From Corynebacterium sp. HMSC29G08 (lineage in GTDB: Bacteria > Actinomycetota > Actinomycetes > Mycobacteriales > Mycobacteriaceae), in the NCBI RefSeq assembly GCF_001806875.1, contig NZ_KV786248.1, forward strand, positions 1 through 52,484: a stretch of 52,484 nt of DNA, in the 5' to 3' direction. Position 1 is the first letter of the stretch, and each line of letters opens with the position of its first letter. This document shows, one piece after another, positions 18,648-27,304 of the stretch. The position numbers and the translations under genes were made by a program. The notes under the pieces were generated by a model. The model was not told the DNA's origin and ran no database searches. It was given only the letters and a program-made list of their open reading frames with translations.

Positions 18648-19139
18648 TTAGAGGTTTTCGGTGATCCACGCCTCGGTGAGCTTGGCCTCATTGGCCACGA
18701 TCTCCTCGAGCGCTTCCGCCACCTTCGGCTCCAGTGCGGCACCCATGAACGGGATGTCTACCTTAACCTCATTGTCGTAGGCCAGGGTGGTGGTTTCGCC
18801 TGCGCCGGAGACAGCGATTTCGCCAGAGAAGTCAACGGGGGTGCCCTTGACATCCCCAGTAAAGGTGTGGGTTGCGGTCTCGCCGTCGAGCGCGCCGATG
18901 TTTACTACGCGCTTGAGCTTCAGGTCCTGCGAGATCATCGCCTGCGCTGCGGCCGGCATGATGGATTTCGGCAGCACCTCAAACAGGACGACGGAGTCAC
19001 CGGTGAACTCGTTGACGGAGCCCGGTTCCGGGGAGAGCTTTGCAGCAATGTACTCCCAGTACTCCTTGGACGCGTAGGCCTGAGCTACTTTTTGCACAGG
19101 GTGGTTGATGGTAACGGAGGTTTCGCTACGTACAGTCAT
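18648..19139 (-). CDS. DUF2505 family protein
   Basis: This 163-residue protein matches the DUF2505 pattern (N-terminal TVRSETSVTINHPVQKVAQAYAS, C-terminal PKVAEALEEIVANEAKLTEAWI). The fold is START-like, so a hydrophobic ligand is possible. Function is unknown. The ATG at 19139 lies only 15 bp from the oppositely oriented murB GTG, so the two promoters must overlap the opposing coding regions. Confidence 0.87.
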   Translation of the reverse strand: MTVRSETSVTINHPVQKVAQAYASKEYWEYIAAKLSPEPGSVNEFTGDSVVLFEVLPKSIMPAAAQAMISQDLKLKRVVNIGALDGETATHTFTGDVKGTPVDFSGEIAVSGAGETTTLAYDNEVKVDIPFMGAALEPKVAEALEEIVANEAKLTEAWITENL

Positions 19140-19154
19140 GCCCAACAGACTACC

Positions 19155-20162
19155 GTGGCTTACGTGCAAGACGTATCTTTCGCCGATTTGACCACCCTGC
19201 GTGTTGGCGGTGTGCCCGCGGCGGTCCGTGAATGTGGCACCGCCTGTGAGATCATCGAGGCAGTGTCCCAGCTTGATGCTGAAGGTAGCCCCCTGTTGGT
19301 TGTTGGCGGCGGCTCCAACTTGCTGGTTGCGGACGGACCGTTGGATCTCACCGCTGTGCTGGTGCGCAATGAGGGCATTTTGCTTGACGACGCCACGTTG
19401 ACCATCCAAGCCGGCACCCCCTGGGACCGCGTCGTGGAGTTTGCCGTGAATAACGGCCTTGGCGGCATTGAGGCCTTGTCTGGCATCCCGGGTTCTGCAG
19501 GTGCTACGCCAGTACAAAATGTTGGCGCTTACGGCGCTGAGATTGCGGACGTGCTCACGCGCGTGCGCTTGTACGACAGGGAGTCGGGGCGAGACGAGTG
19601 GGTGCCTGCCTCAGCCCTGGATCTGGCGTACCGCTACTCCAACCTGAAGTTCACCTCGCGCGCCGTGGTGTTGGAAATTGAACTCCAGCTTGAGCACGCG
19701 GAGCTGTCAGCGCCGCTGCGTCATCTGGGTGGGCAGCGTGTGCCGCTGGCGCAGGCTCGTGAGTCTGTACTGCAGACGCGCCGGGCGAAGGGCATGGTGC
19801 TCGACGCCGAAGACCACGACACGTGGTCCGCTGGGTCCTTCTTCACCAACCCAGTTGTGCCCGTAGAGGTTGCGGATGCGGTGTTTGCCCAGGTTGGGGA
19901 GGATACGATGCCGCGCTACGCCGCTGGCGAGGGCCAGGTGAAGCTGTCCGCGGCGTGGCTGATTGAGCGCGCCGGGTTCCCCCGCGGCTACCCGAGTGAG
20001 GATGCGCCTGCGCGCTTGTCCACCAAGCACACGCTGGCGCTGACCAACCGTGGTGGCGCGCGTGCCGTGGACATTGTGGCGCTGGCGCAAGATGTCCAGG
20101 CTGGGGTGCGCGAGCGCTTCGGTGTGGAGCTGCACCCCGAGCCGGTGTGGGTTGGCCTTTAA
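19155..20162 (+). CDS. murB: UDP-N-acetylmuramate dehydrogenase MurB
   Basis: This FAD/NADPH enzyme of about 335 residues reduces UDP-GlcNAc-enolpyruvate to UDP-MurNAc, the second committed peptidoglycan step. FAD-binding GGGSNLLV is at 51-58. The catalytic serine is in AGSFFTNP (Ser228). The C-terminal half carries the type I MurB layout (EGQVKLSAAWLIERAGF). GTG at 19155 is chosen because upstream codons run antisense into the DUF2505 gene; GTG at 19164 is an alternative. It is convergent with an acyl-CoA ligase gene. Confidence 0.93.
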   Translation: MAYVQDVSFADLTTLRVGGVPAAVRECGTACEIIEAVSQLDAEGSPLLVVGGGSNLLVADGPLDLTAVLVRNEGILLDDATLTIQAGTPWDRVVEFAVNNGLGGIEALSGIPGSAGATPVQNVGAYGAEIADVLTRVRLYDRESGRDEWVPASALDLAYRYSNLKFTSRAVVLEIELQLEHAELSAPLRHLGGQRVPLAQARESVLQTRRAKGMVLDAEDHDTWSAGSFFTNPVVPVEVADAVFAQVGEDTMPRYAAGEGQVKLSAAWLIERAGFPRGYPSEDAPARLSTKHTLALTNRGGARAVDIVALAQDVQAGVRERFGVELHPEPVWVGL

Positions 20163-20165
20163 GTT

Positions 20166-20192
20166 CTGGCTGGTGCGCTACGCGCCAGCCAG
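20166..20192. terminator. Bidirectional hairpin, murB/acyl-CoA ligase
   Basis: CTGGCTGGTGCG (20166-20177) pairs with CGCGCCAGCCAG (20181-20192) through a 12-bp stem with one G-U pair and a 3-base loop. It starts 4 bp after the murB stop and overlaps the last codons of the convergent ligase gene, a compact shared terminator. Confidence 0.65.
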
Positions 20193-21875
20193 GCGCTCTA
20201 GCAGCGCGGTGCGAACTTCGCGGCGGCGCACCTTACCCATCTGGTCCCGGTTGAGATCTTCGAAGTGGTAGAAGGTGCGCGGCACCTTGTAGCGGGTGAG
20301 GTTTTCGCGGGCGAAGTCTTTCAGCCCGTCGGGGTCGAGGGCGGCGCCGTCTTCAAGCACGATGCACGCAACAACATCTTCGGAGCCATCGGTGCGCGGG
20401 CGGCCAACTACGGCAACATCCTTGATGTCCGGGTGGCGAAGCATGACTTCCTCCACCTCAGCCGGGTACACGTTGAAGCCGCCGGTGATAATCAGCTCCT
20501 TGATGCGCGAGACCAGGCGCACGAAGCCGTCTTCCTCCATCACGCCCATGTCGCCGGTGCGGAACCAGCCGTTGTGGAACGCGTCGTCCGTGTCCTGTGG
20601 GTTGTTTAAGTAGCCGGTGAAGACCTGCGGGCCTTTGGCCAGGATCTCGCCGGCTTCGCCGGTTGGCATGTCCTCGTCCAGGTTCTTCGGGTTGGCAATA
20701 CGGATTTCCGTATCGGGGAAGGGGATACCGATATATCCCGCCCGCCTGTCGGCGGAGCGCGGGTTACCAATCAGGATCGGGCCGGTTTCGGTCAGGCCGT
20801 AGCCTTCCACCAGGTGGCCGCCGGTGAGTGCTTCCCAGTCTTCAATCACATCTGCCGGCAGTGACGACGCCCCCGAGAAGCCCACCTGCACCTCAGACAG
20901 GTCCACGTCCTGTTCCTTGGCGGTGTCCACAATGCGCTCAAACACAGTGGGCACGCCCGGCACGAACGTAGGCGGGGTCTTCTTCAGCGTGTCCATGATC
21001 AGGTTCATCTTCGGAGCCGGCAACAGCACAAGCTCAGAGCCGATCAGCATCATCAGCGTCAGAGAGAACGTCAGGCCGTAGGCGTGGAAAAACGGCAGGG
21101 TGGCTAGCATGCGCTGCCCAGGTTCCTGCAGTTCCTTGACCCATGCGCGGCCCTGGATCGGGTTGGCCATCAGGTTGCGGTGCGTGAGCATTGCGCCCTT
21201 CGGCGCGCCAGTGGTGCCCGAGGTGTACAGGATCAGTGCTGGGGAATCCGGGGTTACCTCGTCGGGGGTGACAATGCCCTCGCCGTCCCCACCAATCGCA
21301 GAGCTGGTCAAAACCTCCCAAGGCACGGTGTTTGAGCACGGTCCGGTGAGTGCCTCGCGTGCTTCACGGATCTTGCCAAACGGGATCTTCAAAATCAGCT
21401 GCTGCAGGTGCGGCATCGCCTTGGTCATGTCCACCGAAATGACCGTCTCCAACGGGGTGTCTGCGCGCAGTTTCTCCAGCGTGTCTGCGGCTTTATCCCA
21501 CACAATCGCAATGCGGGCGCCGTGGTCCCTAAACTGCGGGCGCAGCTCATTGGCGGTATACAGCGGGTTGTGCTCCACAACCACGCCGCCTAGCTTCTGC
21601 ACCGCGTAGAAGGCGGCGACGTGCTGCGGGCAGTTCGGCAGCATGATGGCCACGCGGTCGCCTGGACGTACGCCAAAGGCCTTCAGGCCGGCTGCGGCGC
21701 GGCGCACCTCACGGTCAAGCTCAGCGTAGGTTTGACCGCGGCCGAAGAACCGGGTTGCGGGTTTCTCCGCGTTCTTTTCCAGGTTCTCGTCATACAGACG
21801 AGCCAGCGTGATGTCGCTGTATTCAAGGGTGTGATCGGTCCACTCGGGGTAATACTGCAGCCACGGCTTTTCCAT
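20178..21875 (-). CDS. Long-chain acyl-CoA ligase (FadD15-like)
   Basis: This adenylate-forming enzyme of 565 residues activates fatty acids to acyl-CoA. The AMP-binding P-loop is YTSGTTGAPKG (about 217-227), with GYGLTETGP and the C-terminal hinge and lysine region (NVYPAEVEEVML, DQMGKVRRREVR). In C. glutamicum a fadD15-type gene also sits beside murB. ATG at 21875 is preferred; a longer frame to 21899 would butt against the upstream gene's stop. It is probably co-transcribed with its paralogue at 21901-23613. Confidence 0.92.
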   Translation of the reverse strand: MEKPWLQYYPEWTDHTLEYSDITLARLYDENLEKNAEKPATRFFGRGQTYAELDREVRRAAAGLKAFGVRPGDRVAIMLPNCPQHVAAFYAVQKLGGVVVEHNPLYTANELRPQFRDHGARIAIVWDKAADTLEKLRADTPLETVISVDMTKAMPHLQQLILKIPFGKIREAREALTGPCSNTVPWEVLTSSAIGGDGEGIVTPDEVTPDSPALILYTSGTTGAPKGAMLTHRNLMANPIQGRAWVKELQEPGQRMLATLPFFHAYGLTFSLTLMMLIGSELVLLPAPKMNLIMDTLKKTPPTFVPGVPTVFERIVDTAKEQDVDLSEVQVGFSGASSLPADVIEDWEALTGGHLVEGYGLTETGPILIGNPRSADRRAGYIGIPFPDTEIRIANPKNLDEDMPTGEAGEILAKGPQVFTGYLNNPQDTDDAFHNGWFRTGDMGVMEEDGFVRLVSRIKELIITGGFNVYPAEVEEVMLRHPDIKDVAVVGRPRTDGSEDVVACIVLEDGAALDPDGLKDFARENLTRYKVPRTFYHFEDLNRDQMGKVRRREVRTALLERLAGA

Positions 21876-21900
21876 GTGCACTAGCGTACCCCGAGACAAC

Positions 21901-23613
21901 CTACGCCCCCGTAACTTCGTGCCCTGCCTCTAGCGTGTCGACGAGCATATCCCTCACCTCACGCCTCCGAATCTTGCCTGTCTGATCGCGTTTTAGCTCT
22001 TCAAAGTGGTAAAACGTCTTCGGTACCTTGTAGCGGGTGAGGCGTTCGCGGGCATACTTCTGGAGGCCGTCGGGGTCGAGGGCGGCGCCGTCGACAAGCG
22101 TGATGCACGCAACGACATCCTCCGAACCGTCGTGCCGCGGACGACCCACAACCGCAATGTCCTCGATGTCCGGGTGCTCGCGCATGACCCCCTCAACCTC
22201 ATCCGGGTACACGTTAAAACCGCCGGTGATAACCATTTCCTTGATGCGCGCAACCAGCCTGATCCAGCCATCCGGCTCCATAATCGCCATGTCGCCAGTG
22301 CGGAACCAGCCGTCATGAAACGCGCGCTCATTCGCCTCCGGATTGTTCAGGTAGCCGCCGAACACCTGCGGTCCGCGAGCCAGAAGCTCACCCGGCTCAC
22401 CGTCCGGCACCGTGCGGCTGGGATCATCCGGATCCGCGATACGGATCTCCGTGTTGGGGAAGGGCAGGCCAATATATCCCGGACGACGCGTGCCATCCAG
22501 CGGATTGCCCACCAAAATCGGTGACGTCTCCGTCAGACCGTAGCCCTCAATGAGGCGGCCGCCGGTGGCGTTTTCCCAACGCTCAATCGTGGGTGCTGGC
22601 AGCGTTGACGCGCCAGAGATAGAGGTGTGGACCGAAGAAAGGTCAACCTTGCTTTCCACCGCCCAATCAATGATCTTCTCGTACAACGTGGGCACGCCAG
22701 GCAGTACCGTCGGCTTCGTCTTTGTAATCGCAGGCTGGTAGAGCTGCGGCTGCGGCGCTGGCACCAGTATCATCTGCGCACCAATGGTCAGCGGAAGGCC
22801 ATAATTCAGTGCCAATCCGTAGATGTGGAACAGTGGCAACACGCCCAGGACCTTCTCCTTGACCGCGCCCCAGTCCTCCAGCCACTCTATGCCGGCTCGC
22901 AGAACCGACACAATGTTGCGGTGCGTCAGCGGCGCACCTTTCGGCTTGCCCGATGTGCCAGAGGTGTAGAGGATTACCGCCGTATCTTCCGGGCTGATCT
23001 GCGGGAAGTGCACCTTGTGGGAACCCAGGTGCATGAACTCACGCCACGGCATCGTGCCCGGTGCGGCCTTGGTTAGCTGTGCGCGCTTCTTTGACACCGA
23101 TGGCAGCGGCAACCGCAGTGCCGCGCGTAGATGCAGCGGCATCTCCTCGGTCATGTTCACCGAAATGACCTGCTCCAGCGGGGTCTTCCCAATCAGCTCC
23201 GTGAACACGCCTGCACGCACGTCAAACACCACAGCAAGCTTCGCGCCGTGGTCATTGAACTGATGCTCCAGCTCGTAGGCGGTATACAACGGGTTGTGCT
23301 CCACAACCACAGCGCCAAGACGCAGGATCGCCGTGATCACCACAATGTGCTGCGGGCAGTTCGGCAGCGCCACAGCGACGCGGTCCCCAGGGCCCACCCC
23401 CAACGTTGTCAATGCCGCGGCAGCTTTGCCAACCTGCTCATTGAGCTGCGCGTAGGTCAACTCCTTGCCCATGAACCACGTTGCGGCGGCCTTCGGCTGA
23501 GTTGCTACGACCTGGTTGAACCAGCTGACCAGCGTGTCATTGCCAATCGGCGGATTTGGGTTGGTCCAGCTGGCGTATTGCTTGATCCAGGCCTTCTCTT
23601 CGCTTGCTCCCAC
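21901..23613 (-). CDS. Long-chain acyl-CoA ligase, second copy
   Basis: This 570-residue paralogue of the downstream ligase has the same motif order: YTSGTSGKPKG (216-226), GYGLTETSPIL, NVYPDEVEGVM and DQTGKIRRREVR. The GTG start at 23613 is fixed by an AAAGGAG ribosome-binding site 6 bp upstream. The two genes are 25 bp apart and look like a tandem duplication that has diverged. Substrate lengths may differ. A supply of activated fatty acids for mycolic or phospholipid synthesis is plausible. Confidence 0.92.
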   Translation of the reverse strand: MGASEEKAWIKQYASWTNPNPPIGNDTLVSWFNQVVATQPKAAATWFMGKELTYAQLNEQVGKAAAALTTLGVGPGDRVAVALPNCPQHIVVITAILRLGAVVVEHNPLYTAYELEHQFNDHGAKLAVVFDVRAGVFTELIGKTPLEQVISVNMTEEMPLHLRAALRLPLPSVSKKRAQLTKAAPGTMPWREFMHLGSHKVHFPQISPEDTAVILYTSGTSGKPKGAPLTHRNIVSVLRAGIEWLEDWGAVKEKVLGVLPLFHIYGLALNYGLPLTIGAQMILVPAPQPQLYQPAITKTKPTVLPGVPTLYEKIIDWAVESKVDLSSVHTSISGASTLPAPTIERWENATGGRLIEGYGLTETSPILVGNPLDGTRRPGYIGLPFPNTEIRIADPDDPSRTVPDGEPGELLARGPQVFGGYLNNPEANERAFHDGWFRTGDMAIMEPDGWIRLVARIKEMVITGGFNVYPDEVEGVMREHPDIEDIAVVGRPRHDGSEDVVACITLVDGAALDPDGLQKYARERLTRYKVPKTFYHFEELKRDQTGKIRRREVRDMLVDTLEAGHEVTGA

Positions 23614-23693
23614 GTGGGCTCCTTTGGGTATTGGTTCTCGTCGATGGTTTCCTTGGCAAAATAATGTAGCGGAGTATAACTTACGATGCCGTA

Positions 23694-23743
23694 GGTTTTG
23701 GGGTTTTGGGGTGGTTTTGAGGTGGTTTTGAGGTGGTTTTGGT
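23694..23743. repeat. G/T-rich tandem tract
   Basis: Imperfect tandem copies of GGTTTTGAGGT / GGTTTTGGGG occupy about 50 bp in the untranslated region upstream of the acyl-CoA ligase gene. The plus strand carries regularly spaced G-runs separated by TTTT, a pattern able to form a G-quadruplex. Confidence 0.6.
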
Positions 23744-23761
23744 GCGGTGTAGTGGAAGTGT

Positions 23762-23838
23762 CTGACAAATGTGACATGAAGCCCTTAGTGCCAGGCTGCT
23801 ACCTGCGACAATGCAAACAGCCTTGGCACATTTGTCAG
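23762..23838. repeat. 77-bp element with 12-bp inverted ends, copy 1
   Basis: Perfect terminal inverted repeats CTGACAAATGTG (23762-23773) and CACATTTGTCAG (23827-23838) enclose 53 bp. A second copy of almost the same length lies at 41924-42001. The right 41 bp of the two copies align with only scattered mismatches, so they share ancestry. It is non-coding. Confidence 0.75.
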
Positions 23839-24067
23839 GAGCACGAACGTCATCTGGAGAATGAGTAGCCCTCTGAATTATTCTGCTCAATCAGGCTGCG
23901 CTGCTGGAAAACTTAGCTAGACTTCAGGCGAAGGGGGGATCGCGACGGGGATCGCGGTGCTATCCGGGGGAATACAGTCTCTGCTGCCAGCGGTGTTGTT
24001 CTCCGGTAGCGGCCTCCCACCGAACTAAACGGCCCAACACTCATGGGCATAACCGCAGGAGGCGACC

Positions 24068-25273
24068 ATGGACGAACGCACAGTTGACCACACCGTTGAC
24101 CGCACAGTGACGCAGCCGGAGCTGGAGGAATTTTTCGCCCGGCTGGCAGACCCGACACCGTACCCAGGCGATGACGAGCCCTGGGACAACACCTCACAAG
24201 CCAGCACCCCACAAGCCAGCACCCCACCAACCAACACCCAGTCAACCAGCTACCAGCCAGAACCCGCCTACTACGCCGAACCAGCCCAACCAGCCCAAAG
24301 CCAACACCAATCAGCCCAACCCCAACCGAGCCGCCACAGCAAACCAGGCGCGCTGGACACCCGCAACCTGCTCAACCCGGTGAAGCTGCCGCCGAAGAAG
24401 GGGTGGCGCAAGCTGGTGTATTCGGCAACTGGAGGCAAGGTGAATCCGGGGAATTCGAAACAGCAGATGGATGAGGATCGTCTGTTGGCGGCGGTGCGCG
24501 CGCCGCTTCGGGACGATTACCGGATTGCGGTGATGAGTCTGAAAGGTGGCGTGGGCAAAACCACGACCACGGTGGCGCTGGGCGGGGTGTTTGCCAGGGA
24601 ACGCGGAGACAGAGTGATCGCCATTGACGCTAACCCGGACCTGGGCACGCTGGCGCAGCGGGCGGCAGCACCTTCCCCGGCAACGATCCGTGATCTGCTC
24701 AACGCTGAGGACACGGCAAGGTATCCGCAAGTCAAGGCGTTTACGGCGCAGGCGAATTCGCGGCTTGAGGTGATCGGCTCGGAGCGTGACCCGGCGGTCA
24801 GTGAGGCGTTTTCGGAGAGCGATTATCGCAACGCGATTGATATTTTGCAGCATCACTACAACGTGATCCTCACGGACTGCGGCACGGGGTTGATGCATTC
24901 CGCTATGGCGGGTGTGCTGGATCTAGCAAACACGTTGGTGCTGGTTACCTCGCCGGCGTTGGATGGCGCGCAGTCGGCGGCGGCCACGTTGGATTGGTTG
25001 ACCATGCACGGGTATGACCAGCTCGCGGCCAATGCTGTGGTTGTGGTGTCTCATGCGGCGCCGGGCAAACCGACGATCGACATGACCAAGGTCACCGAGC
25101 ACTTCGCCTCGCGCACGCGGGCGGTCCACACGATTCCGTACGACAGGCACCTGGCGGAGGGGGCGGTCGTCGACTTGGAGCGCATGGCACCGGCGACGCT
25201 CAAAGCCTACCAACACCTTGCGGCAACGGTGGCGGCGGACTTTGGTGCCTGGCACCGGTATGCACTGCACTGA
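24068..25273 (+). CDS. EspI/MinD-like P-loop ATPase, orphan
   Basis: This 401-residue protein has a disordered Pro/Gln/Thr-rich N-terminus (about 40-95), a basic GWRKLVYSATGGKVNPG segment, and a ParA/MinD ATPase. The deviant Walker A is KGGVGKTT (159-166), followed by DANPD (187-191) and a Walker-B-like ILTDCGTG. This layout matches EspI-type ATPases found beside type VII (ESX) secretion loci, but no ESX gene is visible here. GGAGG 6 bp before the ATG fixes the start. Its role is unknown; chromosome or pole positioning or a relic of secretion regulation are options. Confidence 0.85.
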   Translation: MDERTVDHTVDRTVTQPELEEFFARLADPTPYPGDDEPWDNTSQASTPQASTPPTNTQSTSYQPEPAYYAEPAQPAQSQHQSAQPQPSRHSKPGALDTRNLLNPVKLPPKKGWRKLVYSATGGKVNPGNSKQQMDEDRLLAAVRAPLRDDYRIAVMSLKGGVGKTTTTVALGGVFARERGDRVIAIDANPDLGTLAQRAAAPSPATIRDLLNAEDTARYPQVKAFTAQANSRLEVIGSERDPAVSEAFSESDYRNAIDILQHHYNVILTDCGTGLMHSAMAGVLDLANTLVLVTSPALDGAQSAAATLDWLTMHGYDQLAANAVVVVSHAAPGKPTIDMTKVTEHFASRTRAVHTIPYDRHLAEGAVVDLERMAPATLKAYQHLAATVAADFGAWHRYALH

Positions 25274-25323
25274 AGGTTGTCTCGGTCTACCTCTTGTGGA
25301 GCATCTATGAGGGGTGAAGGCCC

Positions 25324-25605
25324 TCAGGCTGAGACGGCGTTCGAGGAGGCGTGGTCCATAGCGTCGAGGTGGCGGATCAAGGCATCTCGGTTCTGTTCAA
25401 GGATTGAGATGCGCTCTGTCATTCTGTTGCGCTGCTCTACCAGCAATGTTCACAGTTCGGGATCGGCATCGGGGATTACAGGGCTTGTGGTGTCGTTGAG
25501 GCATGGGAGCATCCCGCTGATGATCCGCAGCGGGATCCCGGTATCGAGTAGTCCGCGGATCTTCAGCACTCGTTCAATGAGGTAGTCGTCGCTGCAATCC
25601 CGGCC
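25324..25605 (-). pseudogene. MerR-family regulator, 3' remnant
   Basis: Read on the minus strand, DYLIERVLKIRGLLDTGIPL and a following coiled-coil (VEQRNRMTERISILEQNRDAL) match the second half of a MerR regulator: the end of the DNA-binding domain and the dimerisation helix. The recognition helix is missing beyond about 25605. An in-frame TGA at 25450-25452, where family members typically have Trp, splits what is left. This is a decayed gene at the left edge of the nitrite/NO island. Confidence 0.75.
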
Positions 25606-25611
25606 TCCGTC

Positions 25612-25960
25612 CTCTGCAACGCGAACCTGCACCGCATCGGCTTCCTCCCGCTCATCGCCGGCGGCTTCCTCGGTGCAACTGTCGGCACTGCGCTGCTGAT
25701 CGTCGGGCTGCACGAGTACACGGCGGCCCTGTGGGAGAACAAGGTGCGCGCACTCTCGCACGCACCTCGACTACATGCGCCCTTGGTTCGAGATGGATGA
25801 CCGGTGGCTGCCGCGTGCCGACGACACGGCAACCGACCCGGACCTGCTCGCGGCGTCGGTGTTGGCCTCGGGGCTGTGGGTGCACGACCACATTTATGCG
25901 CGGGCGTTGGCGGAGGGGAACAGGGCGGTGGTCGTCGAGAAGCTGCTTGAGCTTCTTTAA
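25612..25960 (+). pseudogene. Decayed membrane-protein fragment
   Basis: The plus strand encodes ANLHRIGFLPLIAGGFLGAT...LLIVGLHEYTAALWENKVRAL. After a 1-base slip near 25755 it continues as THLDYMRPWFEMDDRWLPR... to the stop at 25960. The two halves sit in different frames and read as one continuous protein tail with a membrane helix followed by a soluble acidic end. No start codon with a ribosome-binding site is visible. The family is not recognised. A short intact frame from ATG 25775 could be annotated alone but is probably part of the remnant. Confidence 0.55.
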
Positions 25961-25983
25961 TAAACACGGGCTAGATTGGGAGT

Positions 25984-27198
25984 ATGGCGAAGGATTGGAG
26001 CCCACATAGCTGGCACAGGCGCATCTCGCGGCCGGTGACCGTCTGGATGCTCGTGTTCATTGTGATCGGGCTGACACACGTCCTGTTCACCGAGCCCGGA
26101 TGGCTGCTCATCCACATCTTCACACTCGGGATTCTGACCAACTCAATCGTGGTCTGGTCGCAAAACCTCACCGAGCGCTTCCTTCAGCAGCGGCTTCCCG
26201 ACGGCGCCCGGCCCGCGCAGCTGCGCCGCACCTGGGCGCTCAACGTGGGCGTGGTGCTCGTGCTTGTCGGCCAGGTGCTCGTGACCTACTGGCTGACCTG
26301 GATCGGTGCGGCACTCGTCGCGGGCGTGCTCGGCTGGCACGCGTGGCTTTTGTATGCGCAGGTGCGGCGCGCCGGGGAAGACAAGCGGCACCGGGCCGTC
26401 GCGCTTGGCTACGTCGCCAGCGCGGCCTGCCTGCCCGTCGGCGTCGTGTTCGGCGCAGCCCTGTCCTACGGGCTGCCCGGCGACTGGCAGGAGCGCGTGC
26501 GGATGGCGCACCTGTTTGTCAACGTCGGCGGCTTCGTCGGCTTCGCCGCACTCGCGTCACTGACCGTGCTGTTCCCGGCGATGTGGCGCATCAACGGGAT
26601 GCACGACCGCGCGGGCACGTCGATCCCGCTTGCGGTCGCCGGCGTGATCGTGGCGAGCTGCGGCGCGCTTTTCAGCGTGGAGCTGCTCACCAGCGTCGGC
26701 GTGCTGGTGTACGTCGCCGCGTGGCTGTGGACCTTCCACGGCTTTCTGGTCAACGTCCTCGACGTGCTTCGCGATCCGCGTGACCGCGTCACCTACCCAG
26801 GCCTCAGTGCTTTTGCGTCGCTGACCTGGCTGATTGTCGCGATGCTCTGGTTTGCCGTGCGCCTGGCCATGCCGATCGACCTGCCGGACATCCCGACGCT
26901 CGCGCTTCTGCTCGGGTTCGCCGCCCAGCTGCTGATCGGCACCATGAGCTACCTGTTGCCGACGACGATGGGCGGCGGCCCCCGCGCCGTGCGCGCCGGG
27001 CTGGCCGAGCTCGCCCGCGCCTCGCTGTTTCGCGTGGTGCTTTTCAACGCCGCGCTCGTGGTCTGGATTGCCACCGAGAACTCGTGGCTGCGCGTGGCGA
27101 TGAGCGCGTGCTGCTTCGGCGTCCTCGTCGCGTTTTTGCCGCTGATGGTGCGGGCGGTGCGCGCGCAGAAAACCGTACTGCTCGCCGCAAAAGCCTAA
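25984..27198 (+). CDS. 12-TM membrane protein of the nitrite/NO island
   Basis: This 404-residue, almost wholly hydrophobic protein has about 12 helices, with TM-edge histidines such as WLLIHIFTLGIL near the N-terminus and AQLLIGTMSYLLP near the C-terminus. A TTGGGAG ribosome-binding site precedes the ATG. It is a full-length paralogue of the frameshifted protein at 29474-30497. Size and histidine-in-membrane layout resemble NnrS, a haem/copper membrane protein of NO metabolism, but NnrS's own motifs are not clear, so this is by analogy and by proximity to nirK and hmp. Confidence 0.75.
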   Translation: MAKDWSPHSWHRRISRPVTVWMLVFIVIGLTHVLFTEPGWLLIHIFTLGILTNSIVVWSQNLTERFLQQRLPDGARPAQLRRTWALNVGVVLVLVGQVLVTYWLTWIGAALVAGVLGWHAWLLYAQVRRAGEDKRHRAVALGYVASAACLPVGVVFGAALSYGLPGDWQERVRMAHLFVNVGGFVGFAALASLTVLFPAMWRINGMHDRAGTSIPLAVAGVIVASCGALFSVELLTSVGVLVYVAAWLWTFHGFLVNVLDVLRDPRDRVTYPGLSAFASLTWLIVAMLWFAVRLAMPIDLPDIPTLALLLGFAAQLLIGTMSYLLPTTMGGGPRAVRAGLAELARASLFRVVLFNAALVVWIATENSWLRVAMSACCFGVLVAFLPLMVRAVRAQKTVLLAAKA

Positions 27199-27304
27199 AC
27201 ACTATTAGACGCAAAAACTCACCCGCCGGTTCCATGATCCGGGCAAAGTGGGAGAATTCTCACAAACCTCCATTTGTGCTGGTCAATCGGCTAATGTGGC
27301 GGGC

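Larger units (their letters stand above)
23614..24067. other. 454-bp gap: promoters, repeat, structured leader
   Basis: No gene is seen. From left to right it holds the acyl-CoA ligase promoter side (TATACT on the minus strand near 23673-23678), a GGTTTTGAGGT tandem tract (23694-23743) and the 77-bp repeat (23762-23838). A GC-rich stretch (about 23930-24055) follows with short stems such as CGCGA/TCGCG (23941-23956), leading to the GGAGG site of the ATPase gene. Confidence 0.5.

Noticed and set aside
23505..23777. 90-codon minus-strand frame spanning the acyl-CoA ligase start and upstream tract
   Set aside because: Half of it overlaps the ligase in another frame and the rest translates the G/T tandem tract (His/Lys/Pro/Thr repeats); there is no ribosome-binding site.
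23916..24060. Possible 6C RNA or c-di-AMP (ydaO) riboswitch before the MinD-like gene
   Set aside because: C-runs on the minus strand and a CCGAAC...CGG-like stretch on the plus strand hint at these families, but the conserved cores and stem order could not be assembled. A covariance-model search would decide it.
25775..25960. Stand-alone 61-residue gene
   Set aside because: It reads as the continuation of a protein in the adjacent frame and lacks a ribosome-binding site, so it was treated as part of a decayed gene.
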